The notes below the pieces were generated by a model that had not been told where the DNA came from, made no database searches, and saw only the letters and a program-made list of their open reading frames with translations. Position numbers and translations under genes: made by a program. From Actinomycetota bacterium (lineage in GTDB: Bacteria; Actinomycetota; Actinomycetes; S36-B12), in assembly GCA_026392575.1 (NCBI GenBank), contig JAPLBU010000119.1, positions 25,853 to 33,894 on the forward strand: a stretch of 8,042 nucleotides of DNA. Reading direction: 5' to 3'. Positions within the stretch are counted from its first letter, which is position 1. The number at the start of each line of letters is the position of its first letter. Shown here one piece after another: positions 1 through 5,254 of the stretch.

Positions 1-27
1 ATTGATGAAGCACAATGCGGTGACCAT
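1..27 (-). CDS. Start of an unidentified gene (5' end only)
   Basis: Nine codons read leftward from an ATG at 27 (MVTALCFIN) and run off the window. A GGGAGG ribosome-binding site (complement of 36-41) lies 8 nt before this ATG, which is good support for a real start. A second ATG in another frame lies only 3 nt from the same site and is less well placed. The gene follows the PuuD-like gene in the same direction after about 30 nt, so it is probably in the same operon. The MVTA-hydrophobic opening resembles small Lrp/AsnC ligand-binding-domain proteins, but nine residues cannot establish a family. Confidence 0.4.
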
Positions 28-35
28 GGCATCAG

Positions 36-41
36 CCTCCC
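36..41 (-). promoter_or_regulatory. Ribosome-binding site for the left-edge gene
   Basis: GGGAGG on the minus strand, 8 nt upstream of the ATG at 27. It is the main reason to believe a gene begins at the left edge. Confidence 0.5.
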
Positions 42-57
42 TATCGGACGGGCGTCT

Positions 58-771
58 TCACGAGCGAAGGGTCGTCGCTGCGGTCACGAGTGCGTTCACC
101 AAACCGGCATCCACCTGACGCCTGACAGGAGTCTCGGGGTGCCATTGGACTCCGAGGTAGAACGGATGCTCAGGGTCTTCGCACGCCTCGATCGTGCCGT
201 CGGAAGCCCAACCCGTGACGACAAGGTCTCCTGCGTCCCTGACCGACTGGTGGTGGGACGAATTCACCGTAGCCGCCTGAGTGCCCAGGGCACGCGCCAC
301 CGCTGACCCGTCCATGAAGGTCGCGCCATGGTCAACGAACTCGCCTGGGCGTTGGCGATGTACCAGCGATGAGACATCCGGCAGGTCCTGGTGGAGCGCG
401 CCCCCGTGAGCGACGGCCATGACTTGCAGGCCTCGGCAGATACCGAGTGTTGGCATGCCGATGATGCGCGCGTGTCGACTGAGAGCGATCTCGGAAGCGT
501 CTCGAGACATGCGCGGCGTGTCGGCTGTCTCATGAGGATCCTCGCCGTAGAGACGCGAGTCGACGTCTGCACCGCCAGCCAGGATCAGGCCATCGATGCG
601 GTGCAGGAGGTCCAGATCGGGTTTCGGGTCCGGGGGTATGCACACGACCGTCCCCCCAGCACTCTGGACCATGTCGAGGTACCACACATGAATGACCGCA
701 CCGATCTCGTGCCACGCGCCCCAAGACGACGGTTCGAGGTAGCAGCTGAGGCCGATCACTGGTCGTGCCAT
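58..771 (-). CDS. PuuD-like class I glutamine amidotransferase (gamma-glutamyl hydrolase, peptidase C26 family)
   Basis: A 237-residue cytoplasmic protein with the complete triad of class I glutamine amidotransferase hydrolases: nucleophile Cys112 in GICRGLQ, and His211 and Glu213 in QWHPE. The oxyanion-region LAGGADV lies at about 64-70 and NSSHHQSV at 170-177. There is no fused synthetase domain, and the length is normal for PuuD (gamma-glutamyl-GABA hydrolase) and its relatives, which hydrolyse the gamma-glutamyl amide of an amine. The start at 771 has a GAGAGGA ribosome-binding site 5 nt upstream. It follows the dioxygenase gene after 48 nt in the same direction and is probably cotranscribed with it. 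No glutamine-synthetase-like partner that would make the gamma-glutamyl amide is visible. The family is secure. The substrate is unknown: a gamma-glutamylated amine, possibly aromatic as in aniline catabolism, is only a guess. Confidence 0.88.
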   Translation of the reverse strand: MARPVIGLSCYLEPSSWGAWHEIGAVIHVWYLDMVQSAGGTVVCIPPDPKPDLDLLHRIDGLILAGGADVDSRLYGEDPHETADTPRMSRDASEIALSRHARIIGMPTLGICRGLQVMAVAHGGALHQDLPDVSSLVHRQRPGEFVDHGATFMDGSAVARALGTQAATVNSSHHQSVRDAGDLVVTGWASDGTIEACEDPEHPFYLGVQWHPETPVRRQVDAGLVNALVTAATTLRS

Positions 772-776
772 GTACG

Positions 777-783
777 TCCTCTC
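777..783 (-). promoter_or_regulatory. Ribosome-binding site of the PuuD-like gene
   Basis: GAGAGGA on the minus strand, 5 nt before the ATG at 771. It supports that start over downstream alternatives. Confidence 0.55.
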
Positions 784-804
784 GCGCCGCTTTCGAGTCT
801 TCCA

Positions 805-821
805 AGGCCGTAGACCGGCCT
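805..821. repeat. Short GC-rich inverted repeat at the end of the dioxygenase gene
   Basis: AGGCCG (805-810), a 5-nt loop, then CGGCCT (816-821): a perfect 6-bp hairpin that overlaps the dioxygenase stop codon by two bases. No T-run follows on the minus strand, so it is not a convincing intrinsic terminator. It could be a weak attenuator or an RNA-processing element between the two leftward genes, or chance. Confidence 0.3.
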
Positions 822-1923
822 AGACGTCCTGGTGTTCGCTGTTAGCATCCATGCCCTCTTCTCGCCATAGCGCCAGCGAGTGGATCATGGGGAAGTCGTT
901 GAACTGGAAGAGGCAGGCGTCGTTGTCCTGATCGTCATTGGCGTGCTCGTGCCAGGCCCAGGAAGGCACGACGAAGATGTCGTGCTCCTTCCAGTCGAAT
1001 CGCTGGCCGCCGACGATCGAGTGTCCCCGGCCCTTGGCCACGTGGTAGACGACGGATCCAGTGTGCCGATGCGCGAGAGTGCCTTGCCCTGGCGAGAGCC
1101 GCTGCATGCGCGCTCCCATGGTGGGCATGACGGAACCACCGGTATGCGGGTTGACGTACTCCATGATTACGCCGTCATACGGAGTTCCGTCGCTAACCTT
1201 CGAAAGGTTGAGCAGTGCTTCGTAGGTCTGCTCCCATGGGTAACCGAGCAGTGGGGAGTAGGGCTTGGACCAACTGCGGCTGTCCGGCTTGAGGACGCCT
1301 GATCCGTGAGTGAGGATCGAAGTGTTGATGACCTTGCCCGGTACTTGGTGCAGGTCAGCGTGGACCTCGTAGAAGTTCGCGTCAAGGGCATTGACGAGCG
1401 GAATGTCGAGGCCGTCCTGCCAGATCACGAAGTTGTCTTCGGCCTCGTTGCCGTGCTCATGCCACGTGCCATTGGGAGTGATCGCGAAGTCATTCGGCCC
1501 AACGCGCAGACGGTCGCCATCCACGATGGTCCACGCACCGGTGCCCTCCACAACGAACCGAAGAGCGGACGCCGCATGGCGATGGGCGGTCATCGACTCG
1601 CCCGGATTCATGATCTGCAGACCCGTGTACAGGAGGCCGACCGCGGCAGCGATGTCTCGGCGTCCGTCGTTGACGAGGTAGACGACGCGGCGGCCGGCCT
1701 CCTCGCCACGAACCAGGGATGCCGACTCCACCACGAGGGGCCTCATGACCTCGTACCGCCAGTGCATGGGCACGCTGGCTGGCTGGGGGTACCAGGGCTC
1801 GATCTCGTTGGCCACCGTCCACAGCGCTCCGGTGCCCACCTTCTCAAGCCGCGCGTAGTACTCGTCCAGCTCGGCGTTGTCATGGACCCGGGCGCGTCCC
1901 GGGATGTCCTCGATCCGTGCCAT
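820..1923 (-). CDS. Gentisate 1,2-dioxygenase-like two-cupin ring-cleavage enzyme
   Basis: A 367-residue bicupin protein of the gentisate/salicylate/1-hydroxy-2-naphthoate dioxygenase family, which opens the aromatic ring with Fe(II) and O2. The N-terminal barrel carries the metal motif H-R-H at 114-116 and W-H-E-H at 154-157. The C-terminal barrel repeats both motifs: HRH at 285-287 and WHEH at 324-327. Length and motif spacing match gentisate dioxygenases. The start at 1923 has purine-rich GAGGCAGG about 10 nt upstream. The neighbours (acylpyruvate hydrolase and maleate isomerase opposite, salicylyl-CoA-type enzymes to the right) make gentisate to maleylpyruvate the most likely reaction. 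Direct cleavage of salicylate or a substituted salicylate is a real alternative, because family members overlap in substrate range. It is transcribed divergently from the nitrilase operon. Confidence 0.87.
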   Translation of the reverse strand: MARIEDIPGRARVHDNAELDEYYARLEKVGTGALWTVANEIEPWYPQPASVPMHWRYEVMRPLVVESASLVRGEEAGRRVVYLVNDGRRDIAAAVGLLYTGLQIMNPGESMTAHRHAASALRFVVEGTGAWTIVDGDRLRVGPNDFAITPNGTWHEHGNEAEDNFVIWQDGLDIPLVNALDANFYEVHADLHQVPGKVINTSILTHGSGVLKPDSRSWSKPYSPLLGYPWEQTYEALLNLSKVSDGTPYDGVIMEYVNPHTGGSVMPTMGARMQRLSPGQGTLAHRHTGSVVYHVAKGRGHSIVGGQRFDWKEHDIFVVPSWAWHEHANDDQDNDACLFQFNDFPMIHSLALWREEGMDANSEHQDV

Positions 1924-1933
1924 GTCCGATCGA

Positions 1934-1941
1934 CCTGCCTC
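1934..1941 (-). promoter_or_regulatory. Ribosome-binding site of the dioxygenase gene
   Basis: GAGGCAGG on the minus strand, ending 10 nt before the ATG at 1923. Spacing is slightly long, so it may be modest in strength. Unlike the nitrilase opposite, this gene appears to have a leader RNA. Confidence 0.4.
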
Positions 1942-1961
1942 GCGATAAGGATGGGTGAATA

Positions 1962-1968
1962 GGTCAAC
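1962..1968. promoter_or_regulatory. Extra operator half-site GGTCAAC
   Basis: GGTCAAC is identical to the left arm of the palindrome at 6897-6913. It overlaps the predicted -10 of the leftward dioxygenase promoter and lies 21 nt left of the complete palindrome at 1989. A second contact point for the same regulator is plausible, but a 7-nt match alone is weak. Confidence 0.3.
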
Positions 1969-1994
1969 GATAGGGGCTCCCGCGGAAGAGTCAA
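1967..1994 (-). promoter_or_regulatory. Predicted promoter of the dioxygenase/PuuD-like operon
   Basis: On the minus strand the palindrome arm gives TTGACT (complement of 1989-1994) as the -35. A 16-nt spacer follows, then TATCGT (complement of 1967-1972) as the -10. Transcription would begin near 1960, giving a leader of roughly 37 nt that contains the ribosome-binding site. The -35 lies inside the palindrome, so a bound regulator would block RNA polymerase. Confidence 0.5.
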
Positions 1995-2005
1995 CAGTGT
2001 TGACT
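1989..2005. promoter_or_regulatory. Palindromic operator 1 in the divergent dioxygenase/nitrilase region
   Basis: AGTCAACAGTGTTGACT is a perfect palindrome: 8-bp arms around one central base. Its 15-bp core matches operator 2 (6898-6912) at 14 of 15 positions. Each arm contains a TTGACT -35 hexamer, one for each diverging promoter, so a single bound dimer could control both operons. The regulator itself is not identifiable in this window. Confidence 0.7.
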
Positions 2006-2029
2006 AGATTGGCCGGTCTGCTCTACCGT
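2000..2029 (+). promoter_or_regulatory. Predicted leaderless promoter of the nitrilase operon
   Basis: TTGACT (2000-2005, the right arm of operator 1), an 18-nt spacer, and TACCGT (2024-2029), followed by exactly 6 nt and the ATG at 2036. A -10 of the form TAnnnT at this distance places the transcription start at or next to the A of the ATG, as in the leaderless mRNAs common in Actinobacteria. No ribosome-binding site precedes the ATG, which agrees. The ligase promoter has the same layout. Confidence 0.6.
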
Positions 2030-2035
2030 GCGCCA

Positions 2036-3049
2036 ATGCCCAGTCACGCCCTCGAGCTTCCGCGCTTCCGCGCGGCAGCCGTTCAGGCCGCCCCCGTGTT
2101 CCTCGATGCGGCCGCCACGGTGGAGAAGGCAGGTGCCCTCATCCGGGAGGCTGCGGCCGAGGGCGCGTCTCTGGTCGTCTTCCCCGAGGTGTTCGTGCCG
2201 GGATACCCGTACTGGAACTGGACGATGACCCCGGTCCAGGGCAGCGTCTGGTTCGAGCGCCTGTTCCTGTCCTCTGTCGTGGTCGACGGACCGGAACTCG
2301 CGGTCGTACGGGATGCGGCACGTGAGACTCGTACGCATGTCGTGATCGGGATCAACGAACGCGACCCGATCAGCTTGGGAACGCTGTACAACTCGCTGGT
2401 CTTCATCGATCCGGCGGGCGAGATCCTGGGCGTCCACCGCAAGCTGGTCCCGACATGGGCAGAGAAACTCACGTGGGCGGGTGGCGACGGCAGCTCGCTA
2501 CGCGTGTACGAGACGAGCATCGGGCGCCTCGGCGGCCTCGCCTGCGGCGAGAACACCAACACCCTCGCGCGCTTCGCCCTGCTCGCCCAAGGCGAGAACG
2601 TCCACACTGCGAACTACATCGCATTGCCGACGGCGCCCGAGGACTACGACATGGTCGAGGCCATCAAAGTCCGCTCGGCGGCACACTCGTTCGAGGGTAA
2701 GGTCTTCACCGTGGTCTCGTGCGCGGCGATCACCCCCGAGATCGTGGAAGCGGTGGCCCACAATGACGAGGCCCGCCGAATGCTCGAGCGTAAGCACTCC
2801 GCGTTCAGCGGCATCTTCGGTCCCGACGGCCGCCTCATCAGCGAGCCGCTCATCGACGTCGAGGGCATCACCTACGCGGATATCGACATCACCAAGTGCA
2901 TCCAGCCGAAGCAGATGCATGACATCACCGGCCACTACAACCGCTTCGACATCTTCCAGTTGCACGTCAACCGAAGTCCTCAGGGCCGCGTGGTCCTCCA
3001 CGATCCGGAGGCTCTCCCAGCTTCGCCGCCCGACCCTGAATCCCTGTAG
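2036..3049 (+). CDS. Nitrilase (aliphatic/aromatic nitrilase branch of the carbon-nitrogen hydrolase superfamily)
   Basis: A 337-residue cytoplasmic enzyme predicted to hydrolyse a nitrile to a carboxylic acid and ammonia. The catalytic residues are all present: Glu51 in FPEVFVPGYPYWNW, Lys136 in HRKLVPTWAEKLTW (with an accessory Glu143), and Cys170 in LACGENTNTLARF. The Y-P-Y-W-N-W and C-G-E-N-T-N signatures favour a true nitrilase over an amidase or carbamoylase. The ATG at 2036 was chosen because the homologous region begins a few residues later, and because a -10 lies 6 nt upstream. A GTG at 1955 would translate through the operator. It is first in an operon with the FAH-family hydrolase (28 nt away) and maleate isomerase. 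Its position suggests that it feeds an aromatic acid, perhaps salicylate from 2-hydroxybenzonitrile, into the gentisate route. The substrate is inference only. Confidence 0.9.
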   Translation: MPSHALELPRFRAAAVQAAPVFLDAAATVEKAGALIREAAAEGASLVVFPEVFVPGYPYWNWTMTPVQGSVWFERLFLSSVVVDGPELAVVRDAARETRTHVVIGINERDPISLGTLYNSLVFIDPAGEILGVHRKLVPTWAEKLTWAGGDGSSLRVYETSIGRLGGLACGENTNTLARFALLAQGENVHTANYIALPTAPEDYDMVEAIKVRSAAHSFEGKVFTVVSCAAITPEIVEAVAHNDEARRMLERKHSAFSGIFGPDGRLISEPLIDVEGITYADIDITKCIQPKQMHDITGHYNRFDIFQLHVNRSPQGRVVLHDPEALPASPPDPESL

Positions 3050-3064
3050 TCCGCCCTCAACATC

Positions 3065-3069
3065 AGGAG
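3065..3069 (+). promoter_or_regulatory. Ribosome-binding site of the FAH-family hydrolase gene
   Basis: AGGAG, 8 nt before the ATG at 3078, in the 28-nt gap after the nitrilase stop. It fixes the start of the hydrolase, whose frame is open for about 600 nt further upstream. Confidence 0.65.
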
Positions 3070-3077
3070 CTCACCAC

Positions 3078-3986
3078 ATGCGTCTCGTCTCCTTCCGCAG
3101 CGATGCGTCATCACCGACCCGCCTCGGCCTTCTGACTGCGAATGACACGGTCGTTGACCTCAGCTCTGCCCTGAAGGGACAAGTCGAGGTCCCTGCCGAC
3201 ATGCTGACCTACATCCGGGCCGGCAAGGGACTGCATGCGCAGGTCGCCGCCGTGGTTTCGTCAACGTCGGTGTGGCCAACGGAGCATTGCTACAGCCTCT
3301 CAAGCGTCACGCTCAGGGCTCCCCATCGTCCGGGGAAGATTGTCGGCGTCGGCCTGAACTACGTCGAGCACGTCGAGGAGTCCAGCCGCACCCTGGACAC
3401 CGACAAGGAACTGCCGACTCGGCCGGTCCTGTTCAGCAAGCCCTCGAGGGCAGTGGTCGGGCCCGGCGAGCCGATCCAGCTGAACTCCTCCATGACGCAG
3501 CAGTTGGACTGGGAGTGCGAGCTCGCGGTTGTCATGGGCACAGACGCTCGAAACGTGGCCGAGGCCGATGCGTACGACTACGTCTTCGGCTACAGCATCG
3601 TGAATGACATCAGCGCGCGCGATCAGCGCCGCTCGGGCCAGTGGTTCTTCTCCAAGGGGCAGGATAGCTACGCCCCGTTCGGCCCAATGATCGTCACCGC
3701 GGACGAGCTCACGGACCCGCACACCGTGCAACTGTCCCTCACCGTCAACGGGGATCCGCGGCAGAACGGCAGCGCAAAGCACATGCTGTTCAAGATCCCG
3801 ACGCTCATCCAGGACATCAGCTCGGGCGTGACCCTCGAGGCCGGCGACGTCATCGCCACGGGCTCCCCGCAGGGCGTGGGCGCTGCCATGAACCCGCCGA
3901 CGTTCCTCAAGCCAGGCGACGTCGTGGCCTGCACGATCGACGCCATCGGGACCCTGAGCAACCCGGTGATCGAGGTCGGCCCATGA
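3078..3986 (+). CDS. Fumarylacetoacetate hydrolase-family protein, probable maleylpyruvate/fumarylpyruvate hydrolase
   Basis: A 302-residue protein of the FAH family, metal-dependent enzymes that cut C-C bonds in acylpyruvates and relatives. A variable N-terminal region of about 80 residues precedes the catalytic domain. Visible motifs are N-Y-V-E-H at 94-98, the metal ligands Glu146 and Glu148 in DWECELAVV, Asp177 in NDISARD, Lys193 and Asp196 in KGQDSYAPFGP, and TGSPQGVG at 261-268. All the usual active-site residues are kept. The gene lies between the nitrilase and maleate isomerase genes and overlaps the latter by 4 nt (ATGA). In a gentisate cluster with maleate isomerase and no visible maleylpyruvate isomerase, hydrolysis of maleylpyruvate to maleate and pyruvate is the best fit. 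Fumarylpyruvate cleavage or another acylpyruvate cannot be excluded from sequence. Confidence 0.9.
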   Translation: MRLVSFRSDASSPTRLGLLTANDTVVDLSSALKGQVEVPADMLTYIRAGKGLHAQVAAVVSSTSVWPTEHCYSLSSVTLRAPHRPGKIVGVGLNYVEHVEESSRTLDTDKELPTRPVLFSKPSRAVVGPGEPIQLNSSMTQQLDWECELAVVMGTDARNVAEADAYDYVFGYSIVNDISARDQRRSGQWFFSKGQDSYAPFGPMIVTADELTDPHTVQLSLTVNGDPRQNGSAKHMLFKIPTLIQDISSGVTLEAGDVIATGSPQGVGAAMNPPTFLKPGDVVACTIDAIGTLSNPVIEVGP

Positions 3987-4738
3987 GCAAGACGACCTAC
4001 CGAGTGGGCCTCATTGTGCCGAGCTCGAACGTGACGATGGAGACGGAGATCCCGGCGATGCTGCGCGCCCGGGAGTCGGTTGAGCCTGAGCGATTCACCT
4101 TCCACTCATCGCGCATGCGCATGAAGGAGGTCACCCCAGAGCAGCTCGTCGCGATGGACAACGACTCGGATCGGTGCGCCGCCGAGCTGTCGGACGCGGC
4201 GGTCGACGTCATGGGCTATGCCTGCCTCGTGGCCATCATGTCCCGTGGTCTGGGCTACCACTGCACCTCGCAGGAGCGGCTGAGCAGGATCACCGCAGAG
4301 GAAGGAAGCCCCGCGTCGGTCGTCACGAGCGCCGGTGCGCTCATCGACGCCCTGCATCTGATGGGGGCCGCGAAGGTCGCCATCATCACGCCCTACATGC
4401 TCCCGCTGACCAAGAAAGTCGTCGAGTACATCGAGCACCAAGGGTTCGAGGTGACCGACTACGTCGCGCTCGAGATCCCCAACAACCTCGAAGTAGGCGC
4501 ACAGGATCCGATGAATCTCACGAGGATCATCCACGATCTGAACCATTCCGAGGCGGATGTCGTCATCCTGTCCGCTTGCGTGCAGATGCCGTCCCTCGAA
4601 GCGGTGCAGGTGGTGCAGGACGCCATCGGCAAGCCCGTGATCTCGGCCGCCATCGCCACCACGTACTTCCTGCTCAAGGAGATGGGGTTGAAGACCAACG
4701 TTCCGGGGGCAGGCGCGCTTCTCAGCGGGGCGTACTAG
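3983..4738 (+). CDS. maiA: Maleate isomerase (maleate cis-trans isomerase, Asp/Glu racemase superfamily)
   Basis: A 251-residue cytoplasmic enzyme that converts maleate to fumarate without a cofactor. The family signature PSSNVTMETE lies at 13-22 (Asn16 contacts the substrate in characterised members). The two catalytic cysteines are Cys81 in MGYAC and Cys199 in LSACVQM, one from each half of the two-domain fold. Length is normal. The start codon overlaps the stop of the FAH-family gene (ATGA), with GAGG 7 nt upstream, so translation is probably coupled. Its presence implies that maleate is a pathway intermediate, which fits direct cleavage of maleylpyruvate. The related arylmalonate decarboxylase and Asp/Glu racemase families are less likely given the N-terminal signature and the maleate-generating neighbours. 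Confidence 0.9.
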   Translation: MSKTTYRVGLIVPSSNVTMETEIPAMLRARESVEPERFTFHSSRMRMKEVTPEQLVAMDNDSDRCAAELSDAAVDVMGYACLVAIMSRGLGYHCTSQERLSRITAEEGSPASVVTSAGALIDALHLMGAAKVAIITPYMLPLTKKVVEYIEHQGFEVTDYVALEIPNNLEVGAQDPMNLTRIIHDLNHSEADVVILSACVQMPSLEAVQVVQDAIGKPVISAAIATTYFLLKEMGLKTNVPGAGALLSGAY

Positions 4739-4749
4739 GGCGGTATGAG

Positions 4750-4784
4750 CCCCCAGTGCCGCAAGCGGGCGGAGCCGGCGGGGG
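4750..4784. terminator. Possible bidirectional stem-loop between convergent operons
   Basis: The 66-nt gap between the convergent maleate isomerase and thioesterase genes holds CCCCC (4750-4754) facing GGGGG (4780-4784), with inner CCGC-AA-GCGG and GCCG/CGGC pairings. A GC-rich structure is expected at a convergent junction. There is no T-run on either strand and the stem has a bulge, so intrinsic termination is uncertain. Confidence 0.3.
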
Positions 4785-4804
4785 TTCCGACTGTCCTCCC
4801 GTAG

Positions 4805-5254
4805 TCACGACTCCAAGATGCGAGGGGTAACCGTCCAGGTTGTTCCAGCCAGCAAGGCGGTTCGCAGGTCGTCTGGCCACGGCGTGCTGCCGGCTGCAGT
4901 GTCCGAGACATGTACGACGACATAGCGCCCCGTCGCGGCGCGCTCGCCGTCTGACTTGTCTACAGCGACGAGGAACTCGCACGAGGCGCGGCCCACTGCG
5001 CCCACTCGCACGGTAACCGTCAGCTCATCGCCGAAGACGATGCGGGAGGTGTACTCCATCTCGACCTTCACCCGCGGGAGCCGCTCGGTGAAGTCCGCCG
5101 GCAGGCCGAGGCACCGCCACAGCTGGTGCTCTGCCTCCTCCATCCAGCGGAATGCCGCAGTGAAGTGGTTGTGGCCTGCGGCATCCGTCTCGGCCCACTC
5201 AAGGCGTCGGTGGACGACGATCGACGCGCCGGTGATGGGACCAACTGCCGTCAT
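4805..5254 (-). CDS. Hotdog-fold acyl-CoA thioesterase (4HBT-like), candidate gentisyl-CoA thioesterase
   Basis: A 149-residue single-domain hotdog protein. The segment EWAETDAAGHNH (19-30) matches the active-site region of 4-hydroxybenzoyl-CoA thioesterase-like enzymes, with Asp24 at the catalytic position, followed by the central helix FRWMEEAEH. The ATG overlaps the ligase stop codon (ATGA), and a strong AAGGAGG lies 4 nt upstream, so its translation is coupled to the CoA ligase. That link, and the monooxygenase across the divergent promoter, suggest it releases gentisate from gentisyl-CoA after ring hydroxylation. If so, it should discriminate against salicylyl-CoA, since hydrolysing that would undo the ligase step. 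A general housekeeping role removing stalled aryl-CoA is the alternative. Confidence 0.8.
   Translation of the reverse strand: MTAVGPITGASIVVHRRLEWAETDAAGHNHFTAAFRWMEEAEHQLWRCLGLPADFTERLPRVKVEMEYTSRIVFGDELTVTVRVGAVGRASCEFLVAVDKSDGERAATGRYVVVHVSDTAAGSTPWPDDLRTALLAGTTWTVTPRILES

Noticed and set aside
1..27. Left-edge gene as the missing Lrp/AsnC-type regulator of the palindromes
   Set aside because: Only nine residues are visible. The resemblance is to a ligand-binding domain start without a DNA-binding domain, so it cannot be claimed as the regulator.
1306..1962. Rightward open frame of about 218 codons opposite the dioxygenase
   Set aside because: It is antisense to the motif-bearing dioxygenase, shows no recognisable domain, and is typical of GC-rich shadow frames.
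1955..2035. N-terminal extension of the nitrilase from a GTG at 1955
   Set aside because: It would translate through the palindrome and both promoters. It has no ribosome-binding site, and the family's N-terminus begins just after the ATG at 2036.
2481..3077. Long open frame joining an extra 199 residues to the front of the FAH-family hydrolase
   Set aside because: The extension is Arg/Ser/Thr-rich with no domain and is read in the wrong frame of the well-supported nitrilase. AGGAG before the ATG at 3078 gives a normal-length hydrolase.
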